A stretch of 64,000 bases of DNA, taken from contig NZ_JAPWAG010000008.1 of the NCBI RefSeq assembly GCF_041432775.1, positions 1 through 64,000 on the forward strand, written 5' to 3'. Shown here piece after piece: positions 41,438-51,330 of the stretch. A program made the translations under genes and the position numbers. The stretch is from Pauljensenia sp902373545 (GTDB lineage Bacteria; Actinomycetota; Actinomycetes; Actinomycetales; Actinomycetaceae). The notes under the pieces were generated by a model. It had not been told where the DNA came from, did not search any database, and was given only the letters and a program-made list of their open reading frames with translations. Numbering within the stretch: position 1 is the stretch's first letter; every line of letters begins with the position of its first letter.

Positions 41438-41443
41438 TAGGCT
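41438..41443 (+). promoter_or_regulatory. Putative -10 of clpC
   Basis: TAGGCT, with a leader of about 62 bases ending in AAGGAG before the ATG. No clear CtsR- or HrcA-type operator is visible. Confidence 0.45.
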
Positions 41444-41512
41444 GTAATCAGTCAACTGGGACGGGTGTACGCCGAGCTCGGCGGGGCAGCTGCCCCTGAA
41501 ACAAGGAGAGAC

Positions 41513-43981
41513 ATGTTCGAACGCTTTACCGACCGTGCGCGTCGTGTCGTCGTGCTCGCGCAGGACGAGGCCCGCGGTCTTAAGCACAACTACATCGGCA
41601 CGGAGCACCTGCTGCTCGGCCTGATCTCTGAGGGTGAGGGCGTGGCCGCGAAGGCTCTGGAGACGATGGGTATCAAGGGCGAGGCCGTGCGCGCCTCGGT
41701 CATTGAGATCATCGGCGAGGGCGAAAAGCCGGTTGAGGGCCACATTCCTTTCACGCCGCGTGCCAAGCGCGTCTTCGAGCTGAGCCTGCGCGAGGCCCTG
41801 CAGCTCGGCCACAACTACATCGGCACCGAGCACCTGCTGCTTGGCCTCCTTAAGGAGGGCGAGGGCGTGGCTGCCCAGGTGCTCACGAAGCAGGGCGCGG
41901 ACCTGGCGCAGGTGCGTCAGACCGTCATCCAGATGCTCAGCGGCTACCAGCGTGGCGACGACGAGGGCCGCGAGTCGGTGGGCGCGGGCGTGGGTGGCTC
42001 GGGCGGTCCCGAGCGATCCAACTCTGCCATCCTCGAGCAGTTCGGCCGCAACCTGACCCAGGCCGCGCGCGAGAACAAGCTGGACCCCGTCATCGGCCGC
42101 CGCGTCGAGATGGAGCGCGTCATGCAGGTCCTCTCGCGCCGCACGAAGAACAACCCGGTCCTGATCGGTGAGCCCGGCGTCGGTAAGACCGCGGTCGTGG
42201 AGGGCCTTGCCCAGGCGATCGTGCACGGCGACGTGCCGGAGACCATCAAGGACAAGCAGATCTACAGCCTCGACATGGGCTCGCTGGTCGCTGGCTCGCG
42301 CTACCGCGGCGACTTCGAGGAGCGCCTGAAGAAGGTCCTCAAGGAGATCCGTACGCGCGGCGACATCATCCTGTTCATCGACGAGATCCACACCCTCGTG
42401 GGTGCGGGCGCCGCCGAGGGCTCGATCGACGCCGCCCAGATGCTCAAGCCGATGCTGGCGCGCGGCGAGCTCCAGACGATCGGCGCCACCACGAACGACG
42501 AGTACCGCAAGTACATCGAGAAGGACGCGGCCCTCGAGCGCCGCTTCCAGCCGGTGAAGGTCGAGGAGCCCAGCGTCGATGAGACGGTGGAGATCCTCAA
42601 GGGCCTGCGCGACCGCTATGAGGCGCACCACCGCGTCATCATCACGGACGACGCGATCAAGTCGGCCGCCGAGCTGGCCGACCGCTACATCTCGGATCGT
42701 TTCCTCCCCGACAAGGCGATCGACCTGGTCGACGAGGCCGGGGCGCGCCTGCGCATCCGCCGCATGACTGCGCCGCCGGAGCTGCGCGAGCTGGATGAGA
42801 AGATCGCCGAGGTGCGCCGCAACAAGGAGGCGGCCATCGACGATCAGGACTTCGAGAAGGCCGCGTCGCTGCGCGACGAGGAGTCGAAGCTGGCTGAGCA
42901 GCGCAAGGCGAAGGAAGAGGCCTGGAAGGGCGGCGAGTCCGACGAGATCGCCGAGGTTGGGGATCAGGAGATCGCCGAGGTCCTGGCCATGTCCACGGGC
43001 ATCCCGGTCGTGCGCCTGACCCAGACTGAGACGGCGAAGCTGCTCAAGATGGAAGACGAGCTGCACAAGCGTGTCATCGGCCAGGACGAGGCCGTGAAGG
43101 CTCTCGCCCAGTCGATCCGTCGTACGCGCTCGGGTCTGAAGGATCCGAACCGTCCCGGTGGCTCGTTCATCTTCGCCGGCCCGACCGGCGTGGGTAAGAC
43201 CGAGCTGGCCAAGGCCCTCGCCGAGTTCCTGTTCGGCGACGAGGACGCCCTCATCCAGCTGGATATGTCCGAGTTCTCGGAGAAGCACACGGCCTCGCGC
43301 CTCTTCGGTGCTCCTCCTGGCTACGTCGGCTACGACGAGGGCGGCCAGCTCACGGAGAAGGTCCGTCGCAAGCCGTTCTCGGTCGTCCTCTTCGACGAGG
43401 TCGAGAAGGCTCACCCGGATATCTTCAACTCGCTGCTCCAGATCCTGGAAGAGGGTCGCCTGACGGACTCGCAGGGTCGCAAGGTGGACTTCAAGAACAC
43501 CGTCATTATCATGACGACGAACCTGGGTACTCGCGACATCAACAAGGGTGTCCTCACGGGCTTCCAGACCGCGGACAACGCGACGCACGACTATGGTCGT
43601 ATGAAGTCGAAGGTTGCGGAGGAGCTCAAGCAGCACTTCCGCCCGGAGTTCCTCAACCGTGTCGACGACACGATCGTGTTCCCGCCGCTGACCAAGCCTG
43701 AGATTGCGCGCATCGTCGACCTGATGATTGCGAAGCTGGCTAAGCGTATGGAGGCGCAGGATATGCGCCTGCAGCTGACGGACGCGGCCCGCGAGCTGCT
43801 CGCGGACGTGGGCTTCGATCCGGTTCTGGGTGCGCGCCCGCTGCGTCGCGCGATCCAGCGTGAGATCGAGGATGCGCTGTCCGAACGGATCCTTTTCGGA
43901 GAACTGCAACCCGGTCAGGTTGTCACCGTTGGCGTCGCTGGAGAGGGTAAGGAACGCACGTTCACCTTCAATGGAGAGTGA
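41513..43981 (+). CDS. clpC: ATP-dependent Clp protease ATP-binding subunit ClpC
   Basis: 822 residues, AAA+ unfoldase that feeds proteins to ClpP. Two N-terminal Clp repeats lie at about 1-145 (each with HNYIGTEHLLLGL). AAA1 has GEPGVGKT (219-226) and LFIDEIHTL. A UVR-like coiled middle is near 435-465 (EAAIDDQDFEKAASLRDEE), and AAA2 has GPTGVGKT (about 555-562) and LFDEVEKAH. The ATG at 41513 has AAGGAG four bases upstream and gives the family start MFERFTDRAR. Transcribed alone, with the four-element array upstream and a strong hairpin downstream. The 972-residue frame opposite it is a codon-bias shadow. Confidence 0.97.
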   Translation: MFERFTDRARRVVVLAQDEARGLKHNYIGTEHLLLGLISEGEGVAAKALETMGIKGEAVRASVIEIIGEGEKPVEGHIPFTPRAKRVFELSLREALQLGHNYIGTEHLLLGLLKEGEGVAAQVLTKQGADLAQVRQTVIQMLSGYQRGDDEGRESVGAGVGGSGGPERSNSAILEQFGRNLTQAARENKLDPVIGRRVEMERVMQVLSRRTKNNPVLIGEPGVGKTAVVEGLAQAIVHGDVPETIKDKQIYSLDMGSLVAGSRYRGDFEERLKKVLKEIRTRGDIILFIDEIHTLVGAGAAEGSIDAAQMLKPMLARGELQTIGATTNDEYRKYIEKDAALERRFQPVKVEEPSVDETVEILKGLRDRYEAHHRVIITDDAIKSAAELADRYISDRFLPDKAIDLVDEAGARLRIRRMTAPPELRELDEKIAEVRRNKEAAIDDQDFEKAASLRDEESKLAEQRKAKEEAWKGGESDEIAEVGDQEIAEVLAMSTGIPVVRLTQTETAKLLKMEDELHKRVIGQDEAVKALAQSIRRTRSGLKDPNRPGGSFIFAGPTGVGKTELAKALAEFLFGDEDALIQLDMSEFSEKHTASRLFGAPPGYVGYDEGGQLTEKVRRKPFSVVLFDEVEKAHPDIFNSLLQILEEGRLTDSQGRKVDFKNTVIIMTTNLGTRDINKGVLTGFQTADNATHDYGRMKSKVAEELKQHFRPEFLNRVDDTIVFPPLTKPEIARIVDLMIAKLAKRMEAQDMRLQLTDAARELLADVGFDPVLGARPLRRAIQREIEDALSERILFGELQPGQVVTVGVAGEGKERTFTFNGE

Positions 43982-44023
43982 TTTACTCGCCAATTGTCGA
44001 GGGATGACAAACCCTCAGCTGTG

Positions 44024-44060
44024 AGAGAGCGGCCCGTCGCACAACGACGGGCCGCTCTCT
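44024..44060 (+). terminator. Terminator of clpC
   Basis: AGAGAGCGGCCCGTCG pairs perfectly with CGACGGGCCGCTCTCT around a five-base loop. Confidence 0.85.
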
Positions 44061-44085
44061 AGTTGTCAAGTAACGCTCACTCTGA

Positions 44086-44091
44086 TAGATT
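44086..44091 (+). promoter_or_regulatory. Possible -10 of the surface cluster
   Basis: TAGATT fits TANNNT and is the only clear candidate between the clpC terminator and the first giant gene. Confidence 0.4.
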
Positions 44092-44167
44092 TTCATTAAC
44101 TATGGGCGCCTTGCGAAGTCGTGTCACACTATTTGCGAGGCATTGTCGATTGATCGAGAGAGGGTCT

Positions 44168-47100
44168 ATGAACACTCGTGCGCGCCGAAAGCTGACCAGC
44201 GCGAGACGACGCCTACCGGCGCTCGTCCTCGTGCTTGTCGTCGTTGCGCTCTGTGTCGCGGGTGTCATCTATAAGGGTGCCGAAGTCACGCAAGTGAACG
44301 TCAACGATGGCGGAATTTGGGTGACAAATAAGTCCAAACAGCTCGTTGGGCACCTGGACTACGAGGCGCGCATCCTTGACGGCGCGCTGCGCACCGAGGC
44401 TACCAACTTCGACGTCGGGCAGGCCGCCGAAACCGTCACTGTGTCCGATCTAACCTCGCTTACTGTTGCCCCGGTCAATGTTACTCAGGTCGCTCTGGGA
44501 TCCCCCACGGCGCTGCCCAGTGGCTCGGTTGCGATGCAGGGCGGAGACGTCCTCGGTGTCCTGAATGCGGCGGATGGCACACTGTGGACCACCTCCGCGC
44601 TTAGCCCGAGCCCGACGAACCTATCTGACAATGCCGCCGTGGCCTCGAACATGGGCGCGAGCGCGTTTGTCACCGGTATGGACGGGACGGTCTACGCACT
44701 GTCCGGATCCGGTTCCCTAACGACTGTTAAGCGACAGGGTGCCGTCGATCAAGCGAAGACCTCACGGATCGACGGCATCCCCGAGGGTGCCCAGCTGTCC
44801 TTGACGGTTGTCGGCGACCAGGTCGTCGCCCTCGACTCCTCCTCCAACACCCTCTTCCTGCCCGGCGGCAGGACGCTCAACCTCAGCGCCGCAGGCGTGG
44901 AGGAGGGCGGCGTCCTCCAGCAGGCCGGTCCCAAGGCCGATTCCGTGCTCCTGGCCACGGCCTCGTCCCTCGTGAAGGTTCCCCTGAAGGGCTCCGCCCC
45001 CGCGATCACCCCCGCGGCCGAGGGCGCCCCCAGCGGCACGCCCGCCCAGCCCGTTCGTCACGAGGGCTGCTCCTACGGCGCGTGGATGGGCTCGGGCGCG
45101 TACGTGCGCTCGTGCGACGACCCCGCCAACAACAAGCAGATGGTCGTTGACACGCTGACGAGCGCCCGCGAGGTCGTCTTCCGCACGAACCGCAAGGCCA
45201 TCGTCCTCAACGACGTCGCCCAGGGCAGCGTGTGGCTGCCCGACGCGAACATGGTCCTCATGGACAACTGGGAAGAGGTCGAGAACCAGCTCGAGCAGTC
45301 CGAGGATCAGAAGGACAACCCCGAGCTCACCAACGAAATCGCCGACCCCGAGCAGCGCGAGGAGAACACGCCGCCCGAGGCCGTGGATGACGAATTCGGT
45401 ATCCGCCCGGGACGCTCGACGATCCTGCCCGTCCTGGACAACGACTCCGACATTGACGGCGACGTGCTGACGGCGAAGCCGACGACCCAGCCCGGGTGGG
45501 GGGCCGTGTCCGTCGCGCGTTCGGGCCGCGCCCTACAGATTTCGGATGTGAGCGCGGATCAAACGGGTTCGACGTCCTTCTCCTACGATGCCTCGGACGG
45601 GAGTGCGACCGCCTCCGCCCGGGTGCAGGTGACGATCCATCCCTACGGGCAGAACGAGGCCCCCGTGCAGCTGCGCGCGTCCTCGGTCAAGATCGGCGCC
45701 GGCGCGCAGATTCAGTACCAGGCGCTGTCCGACTGGCGCGACCCCGACGGTGACCCGATCTACTTGAAGAACGCGGAGGCCCCCGAGGGCCTGAGCGTGT
45801 CCTTCATGGAGGATGGTTCGCTGACGATTAACGAGGAGGGCGGCGCGGCCGGCCCGAAGACCGTCGTTCTGACCGTCGCTGACGATCAGGGTGGCGAGAC
45901 GCGCGGCGAGCTCATCGTCAACGTCCAGGAGGCGGGCAACCTGCCGCCCACGGCGAACGGCGACCTGTTCCAGGCTCACCCGGGCCAAAACGTCACGCTT
46001 GACCCGCTCAAGAACGACACGGACCCCAACGGCGACCCGCTGACGCTGGCCGCGGTGTCCGGCGCGCCCTCGGGCGCCTCGATCACGCCGGATCTGGAGC
46101 GCGGGACCATCGATTTCATGGCCTCGTCGCCGGGTTCGTACTCCTTTGCCTACACGGTGTCCGATGGCACCGCGACGACGCTGGGCATCGTGCGCGTCGA
46201 GGTCATCGAGCCGAACGCCGCGCCTCCCGTCGCCGAGAACGACACGGCCGTCCTGCCGCAGGGAGGGTCCGTGCTGGTCGCGCCGCTGACCAACGACTTC
46301 GACCCGATGGGTGGCGTCCTGGCGATCACGTCGATTGACTCGACGGCTGTCCCCGGCCTCGAGGTTGCGCTTATCGACCGCCACCTCCTGCGCGTGACCG
46401 CGCCCTCCGGCCTGGACAAGACCGTCTCCTTCAGCTACACGATCTCCAACGGTCAGGGCAGCGCGAGCGCCGAGGTGACCGTTATTCCCGGCGCCTCGGA
46501 TCGCACCGACCTGCCGCCGATCCTCAAGCCGGACCGCGCGAAGGTCCGCGTGGGCGACGTGGGCACGGTCTCCGTCCTGGCGAACGACCGTTCCCCGGCT
46601 GGCCTGAACCTTCAGGTGGAGTCGACCCTCGAATACGACCGAACCAACGCGCTGGGCACGCCTTTCGTGACGGGTAACCAGGTCCGTCTCGAGGCCGGAA
46701 ACACTCCCGGAATGATGGAGGTCACCTACTCGGTCATCGATTCGGCCGGCAACCGGGCCTCGAGCACGGTCACCTTCGAGATCCTGGCCGCCTCGGACTC
46801 CAACCAGGCGCCGCGCCCGCGCGACATCACCGCCTGGGCCACGGCCGGCCAGAGCGTGCGCATCCCCGTCCCGCTCGACGGCATCGACCCGGACGGCGAT
46901 TCGGTGGTCCTGCGCAGCCTCGAAACCTCGCCGCAGAAGGGCAGCGCGACCGCGCATGCCACGTGGATCGAGTACACGCCTAACGCTGCGGCGTCCGGGA
47001 CCGATACCTTCACCTACACGGTCGAGGACCGCCAGGGTGCCCGTGCCTCGGGCCACATCCGAGTGGCCGTGACCCCGGCTCCTTCGCTCAACCAGAATCC

Positions 47101-50100
47101 GGTGGCCGTGCCCGACACGGTCCTGACGCGCCCCGACCGCATGGTGACCGTCAACGTCCTGTCGAATGACCTTGACCCGGACGGTGATCCGCTGACCCTT
47201 GAGAAGGACAGCCTGGAGACGGCCACGCCCGCGCTGGATCCCCAGGTGCGTTCGGGCACGACCGTCCAGGTGCACACGCCCGCGCAGGCCGGTACCTACC
47301 TCGTGTCCTACACGGTGAGCGACGGGCGCGGCGGGGTCGCGCGCGGCACCCTGACGGTCTACGTCCAGGATGACGCGCCCCTCAAGGCCCCCATCGCCCG
47401 CGATGATTTCGTGGGCTACGACGAGCTGCCCTCCGACGGTTCCGCCGTGGTCGTCAACGTCTTGGATAACGACGAGGACCCCGACGGCAGCGTCGACGAG
47501 CTGACCGTCAGCACCTCCGATGCTGGCGTGACCGTCAGCGGTTCCACCCTGCTCATCCCCGTCAGCGACGCGACGCGCCTGGTCGTCTACACGATCAAGG
47601 ATCGCGACGACCTGACGAACTCGGCTGTCGTGCGCGTGCCCGGTCGTGATTCGACCGCGCCCTTCCTGAGCTCGGCGAACCTGCCGATCGAGATGGACGC
47701 GGGTACCTCGCGCACGATCAACCTGTCGGATTACGTCATCACGCGCGCCGGGCGCACCCCGCGCCTCGTGGAGGGCTCGACCCCGGTTGGTCAGGATGGC
47801 CTCGACTCGGTCGTCGCCGACTCCGACACGCAGCTGACCCTGACCGCGAACGCCGCGTTCGGCGGAAACTCCGCGTTCCTCATCCAGGTCGCGGACGGCG
47901 ATTCGTCCGACTCGGGCGCCCTGTCCGCCTCCCTGTCGCTGCCCGTGCGCATCAAGCCCACGGTGAACCAGCCGCCGACCTTCACCCCGACGCCCATCCG
48001 CGTCGAGGCCGGGGCCGAGGCCGTGGTGCAGAACCTTGCGCTCGCCGTGCGCGATCCCGAGGGCGTGGACACCTCCACCTTCACCTACTCGATGGACTCC
48101 GCGCCGAGCGGTATCTCGGCGTCCCTGTCCGGCGCATCGCTGTCGGTGTCGGCCGCCGAGGGCACCGCGCAGGGCCCGGCCGGTTCAATCGCCGTGAGCG
48201 TCACCGACGAGGAGGGCAACACCGTCAGCGCGCAGATTCCCGTCGAGGTCGTCGCGTCGGTCAAGCCTCTCATCCAGGTTCCCGCCTACACGCTCAACGG
48301 CAAGGTGGGCGACACGGTGAGCATCGACGTGGCCTCCGCTGCGACCAACCCCTTCCCGGAGGCGCCGCTCGCCCTTGAGGGCGCGACCCTGTCGTCGGGA
48401 GAGGCGACCGTCACCTCGGCGGGCACGACCGTGTCCATCACGCCCACCGCGACCGGGACGATCACGGTCGGCTTCAAGGTCAACGACAAGATGGCTGATC
48501 CCTCGCGCGCCGTCCAGAGCACGATCACGGTCACGGTCACGGATAAGCCGGCCGTTCCGACGGGCGTGGGGGCCGAGGCCGTGGGCCTGACGGGCGCTCG
48601 CGTGACCTTCAACCCTCCCGCATCCAACGGCGAGCGCATCACCGAATACCGCGTCTACGACCAGAATGGACGCCTGGTCGCCACGTGTGCGAACACCGTG
48701 TGCGGGGTGACCGGCCTGACCACCGGCGAGTCGTACTCCTTCACGGTCAGCGCGGTCAACGCCGAGGGCGAATCTGGGAAGTCGGCGGCCTCCAACACCA
48801 TCTCGCTGTCCGGCAAGCCCGGCGCGCCCAGCGGCGTCAACGCCAAGCCCGGAGACGGAAAGATCGCGGTATCGTGGACCGCAGCTGCGAGCAACGGTTC
48901 CCCCATCACCAGCTACAGGGTGGTCGGCTCGGTCGCCGGTGGTAGCGCGGTCACGTGTACCACCGGAGGAGCCACCGCGTGCACGCTCGACGGTTTGACG
49001 AATGGCAAGACGTACACGATCACGGTCACGGCTGTGAACGCCAGGGGTGAGTCGGATCCCTCGACCCCCGTGTCGGCAACCCCGAGGGCCACGGGCCCCG
49101 ATCAGCCGGTTATCACGAGCGGCAACACCATCCAGCAGCGCGACGGCAACGGTGCGCTCCTGACGATCACCTGGTCCCTGGGTAGCTCCGGCAGCGCCGG
49201 ATGGGGTGAGACAACCGTGTCGGTCAATGACACGACGAAGAAGGTTCCGGGGGGCCAGACCAGCACCCAGATGGTGGTTCCCTACGGCATGGCGCTCACC
49301 GCCTACGTGACCGTCAGCAACACGAATGGCGACACGGCGACCTCTCCTGGCTACGTCATCCCGGCGTCCAAGGGGGAAGTACCGACCCCGGATGCGCCCG
49401 GCCTGCACACCCCATCGGACAACTCCGCGGGTAATATCACCGTGTCAAACGCTCGCTTGAAGGAAGGAAACGGCTACAAGGCCGCCGACCTGGAGCTCTT
49501 CTATGCGGATAGCGCCGCTGGATGTACAGCCCCCGGGAATCCCGTGAGGTTCAATAACGGAGACCGCGCCGACTTCAACATCGGCCCGCTTACCCCGGGT
49601 GCCACGGTGACCTTCTACTTCTGCCAGCGCGGCAAGAAGGGCGTCGATTCGTACGCGTGGAGTGGCACTGTGCCGGTGACGGGTGTCGTCGGCAACGGCC
49701 AGCGCGACGGTGGCGGCGGCAACCAGCCGGAGCCTCCGCAGCCGGATCCGGGCAATGACACGATCCCGAACTTCGAGGTTGTTGCCGATCCGCACATCAA
49801 CAGTGCGACCATCTCGTGGACCCCTCCTGCAGGCGTTTCCCTCAAGCAGACCACCATCTGGATCGAGGGCCTGGAGGATTCGACGAGGCAGCGCTTCACG
49901 GGCCCGATGACGCAGGTCACCATGTCCCCCCTGAAGCCCGTGCACGAGTACACGGTTGTCGTGGATATGGAAAATACCGCCGGCGCGCACCGGACCGTCA
50001 AAAGAACGTTCACGACAGGCGAGTCGGTGGAGAATATCAATCCTGTCTTCACTGGGAAGACCACGTGCCCGAACGGGCAGGAGTGTGGCTCGATGACGCT

Positions 50101-50293
50101 GACGGCCACGCGCGCCGCGCAGTTCCAACCGGGTAAGACACTCGTCTGCACGGTGTCGACCGGACGACCTGCCCAGGACACGGAGTTCCGCTTCTCGCAG
50201 GGCACGCCGAGTATACCGGGTATCCTGACGGAGGCGATTACCGCCCGAGAGCTTAATGCGCGGCAGGTCGTGAAGAGCTGCCACGGCGAATAA
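44168..50293 (+). CDS. Giant N-terminally anchored Ig-like / fibronectin III surface protein 1
   Basis: About 2041 residues from the ATG preceded by GAGAGGG; an in-frame ATG at 44102 is possible. A basic tail and one helix (about 16-35) anchor it, with the bulk outside. Residues 40-370 form a first domain (VNDGGIWVTN, LFLPGGRTLNLS) with a cysteine pair (HEGCSYGAW, RSCDDP). From about 400 to 1450 run some eight bacterial Ig-like repeats with 'PPxAVDDxF...VLDNDSDIDGD' patterns, whose acidic loops may bind Ca. Two fibronectin III domains follow (about 1460-1640), then Cys-containing C-terminal domains. There is no LPXTG sorting signal. Followed 51 bases later by the MoxR gene. Adhesion or wall-structural role inferred. 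Confidence 0.9.
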   Translation: MNTRARRKLTSARRRLPALVLVLVVVALCVAGVIYKGAEVTQVNVNDGGIWVTNKSKQLVGHLDYEARILDGALRTEATNFDVGQAAETVTVSDLTSLTVAPVNVTQVALGSPTALPSGSVAMQGGDVLGVLNAADGTLWTTSALSPSPTNLSDNAAVASNMGASAFVTGMDGTVYALSGSGSLTTVKRQGAVDQAKTSRIDGIPEGAQLSLTVVGDQVVALDSSSNTLFLPGGRTLNLSAAGVEEGGVLQQAGPKADSVLLATASSLVKVPLKGSAPAITPAAEGAPSGTPAQPVRHEGCSYGAWMGSGAYVRSCDDPANNKQMVVDTLTSAREVVFRTNRKAIVLNDVAQGSVWLPDANMVLMDNWEEVENQLEQSEDQKDNPELTNEIADPEQREENTPPEAVDDEFGIRPGRSTILPVLDNDSDIDGDVLTAKPTTQPGWGAVSVARSGRALQISDVSADQTGSTSFSYDASDGSATASARVQVTIHPYGQNEAPVQLRASSVKIGAGAQIQYQALSDWRDPDGDPIYLKNAEAPEGLSVSFMEDGSLTINEEGGAAGPKTVVLTVADDQGGETRGELIVNVQEAGNLPPTANGDLFQAHPGQNVTLDPLKNDTDPNGDPLTLAAVSGAPSGASITPDLERGTIDFMASSPGSYSFAYTVSDGTATTLGIVRVEVIEPNAAPPVAENDTAVLPQGGSVLVAPLTNDFDPMGGVLAITSIDSTAVPGLEVALIDRHLLRVTAPSGLDKTVSFSYTISNGQGSASAEVTVIPGASDRTDLPPILKPDRAKVRVGDVGTVSVLANDRSPAGLNLQVESTLEYDRTNALGTPFVTGNQVRLEAGNTPGMMEVTYSVIDSAGNRASSTVTFEILAASDSNQAPRPRDITAWATAGQSVRIPVPLDGIDPDGDSVVLRSLETSPQKGSATAHATWIEYTPNAAASGTDTFTYTVEDRQGARASGHIRVAVTPAPSLNQNPVAVPDTVLTRPDRMVTVNVLSNDLDPDGDPLTLEKDSLETATPALDPQVRSGTTVQVHTPAQAGTYLVSYTVSDGRGGVARGTLTVYVQDDAPLKAPIARDDFVGYDELPSDGSAVVVNVLDNDEDPDGSVDELTVSTSDAGVTVSGSTLLIPVSDATRLVVYTIKDRDDLTNSAVVRVPGRDSTAPFLSSANLPIEMDAGTSRTINLSDYVITRAGRTPRLVEGSTPVGQDGLDSVVADSDTQLTLTANAAFGGNSAFLIQVADGDSSDSGALSASLSLPVRIKPTVNQPPTFTPTPIRVEAGAEAVVQNLALAVRDPEGVDTSTFTYSMDSAPSGISASLSGASLSVSAAEGTAQGPAGSIAVSVTDEEGNTVSAQIPVEVVASVKPLIQVPAYTLNGKVGDTVSIDVASAATNPFPEAPLALEGATLSSGEATVTSAGTTVSITPTATGTITVGFKVNDKMADPSRAVQSTITVTVTDKPAVPTGVGAEAVGLTGARVTFNPPASNGERITEYRVYDQNGRLVATCANTVCGVTGLTTGESYSFTVSAVNAEGESGKSAASNTISLSGKPGAPSGVNAKPGDGKIAVSWTAAASNGSPITSYRVVGSVAGGSAVTCTTGGATACTLDGLTNGKTYTITVTAVNARGESDPSTPVSATPRATGPDQPVITSGNTIQQRDGNGALLTITWSLGSSGSAGWGETTVSVNDTTKKVPGGQTSTQMVVPYGMALTAYVTVSNTNGDTATSPGYVIPASKGEVPTPDAPGLHTPSDNSAGNITVSNARLKEGNGYKAADLELFYADSAAGCTAPGNPVRFNNGDRADFNIGPLTPGATVTFYFCQRGKKGVDSYAWSGTVPVTGVVGNGQRDGGGGNQPEPPQPDPGNDTIPNFEVVADPHINSATISWTPPAGVSLKQTTIWIEGLEDSTRQRFTGPMTQVTMSPLKPVHEYTVVVDMENTAGAHRTVKRTFTTGESVENINPVFTGKTTCPNGQECGSMTLTATRAAQFQPGKTLVCTVSTGRPAQDTEFRFSQGTPSIPGILTEAITARELNARQVVKSCHGE

Positions 50294-50344
50294 AAGACAA
50301 GACTTTCATCCACTAAGAGCAACGAGAGAGACGTAGGAACACTC

Positions 50345-51310
50345 ATGACCCTTTCCATCGAAGACGCAACCAGGTTTGCCCAGGTCTTCAAGGGCCTCGT
50401 CGACGGCGTGTCCGTGGCGGTGCTCGACAAGCGCCAGGCGGTGCGCCTGGCCCTGACCACGATGTTCGCCGGCGGCCACCTCCTGCTCGAGGACGCCCCC
50501 GGCACGGGTAAGACCGCCCTGGCGCGCGCGATCAGCGCGACCATTGACGGCACGCACTCGCGTATCCAGTTCACCCCGGACCTGCTGCCTTCGGATATCA
50601 CGGGCGTCAACATGTTCAACCAGAAGACGGGCGAGTGGGTCTTCCACGCCGGCCCGGTCTTCGCGGAGATCGTCCTGGCCGACGAAATCAACCGTGCGTC
50701 GCCCAAGACGCAGTCCGCCCTCCTGGAGGTCATGGAAGAGGCCCAGGTGACGGTCGACGGCGTGCGCCGCCCGGCGCCCCAGCCCTTCATGGTGATCGCG
50801 ACCCAGAACCCCGTCGAGCAGGCGGGCACCTACCCGCTGCCTGAAGCTCAGCTGGACCGCTTCCTCATGAAGACCTCGATCGGTTACCCCTCGCGCGCCG
50901 CCATGATCGACGTGCTGGACGGCTCGGCCGCGCCCGACCGCTCCAAGAACCTGCGTCCCCTCGTGTCCGGCCAGGACATCGTCGCCTGGTCGGCCCTGGC
51001 CTCGGCGAACCACACGGACCGCGCGGTCCTGGACTACGTGGCCGCGCTGGCCGAGGCCACCCGCGACGACGAGTCCTCGCTGCTGGGCGTGTCCACCCGT
51101 GGCGCCATCGGCATGGTGCGCTGCGCCCGCGTGTGGGCGGCCGCGCAGGGCCGTAACTTCGTCCTGCCCGACGACATCAAGGCCCTGGCGGTGCCCGTGT
51201 GGGCACACCGCGTGATCGTCGACCCCGATGCTGCGTTCTCCGGCGCGACCGCCGAGGGCGTCATTCAGCGTGCCCTGACGTCGGTGCCCGCCCCGGCGGT
51301 GGGCGCGTAA
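50345..51310 (+). CDS. MoxR-family AAA+ ATPase
   Basis: 321 residues, cytoplasmic AAA+ chaperone-like ATPase. Walker A EDAPGTGKTAL is at 49-59 and Walker B IVLADEINR at 109-117. The family stretch ALLEVMEEAQVTVDG follows, and sensor ATQNPVEQAGTYPLPEAQLD is near 160-179. MoxR proteins act with DUF58/VWA proteins in maturation or control of envelope and metal-enzyme complexes; DUF58 is the next gene here, 20 bases away. AGGA lies six bases before the ATG. Partnership with the giant protein is inferred from operon position. Confidence 0.95.
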   Translation: MTLSIEDATRFAQVFKGLVDGVSVAVLDKRQAVRLALTTMFAGGHLLLEDAPGTGKTALARAISATIDGTHSRIQFTPDLLPSDITGVNMFNQKTGEWVFHAGPVFAEIVLADEINRASPKTQSALLEVMEEAQVTVDGVRRPAPQPFMVIATQNPVEQAGTYPLPEAQLDRFLMKTSIGYPSRAAMIDVLDGSAAPDRSKNLRPLVSGQDIVAWSALASANHTDRAVLDYVAALAEATRDDESSLLGVSTRGAIGMVRCARVWAAAQGRNFVLPDDIKALAVPVWAHRVIVDPDAAFSGATAEGVIQRALTSVPAPAVGA

Positions 51311-51330
51311 CGCGCCGACCGGACGACGTG

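Noticed and set aside
41075..43993. Open frame of 972 codons on the minus strand opposite clpC
   Set aside because: It is a mirror of clpC codon bias in a high-GC genome, with no start signal and low-complexity Arg/Leu/Asp content. clpC itself is unmistakable.
45533..47275. Open frame of 580 codons antisense to giant protein 1
   Set aside because: Arg/Gly/Val-rich shadow of the coding strand, with no ribosome-binding site and no family features.
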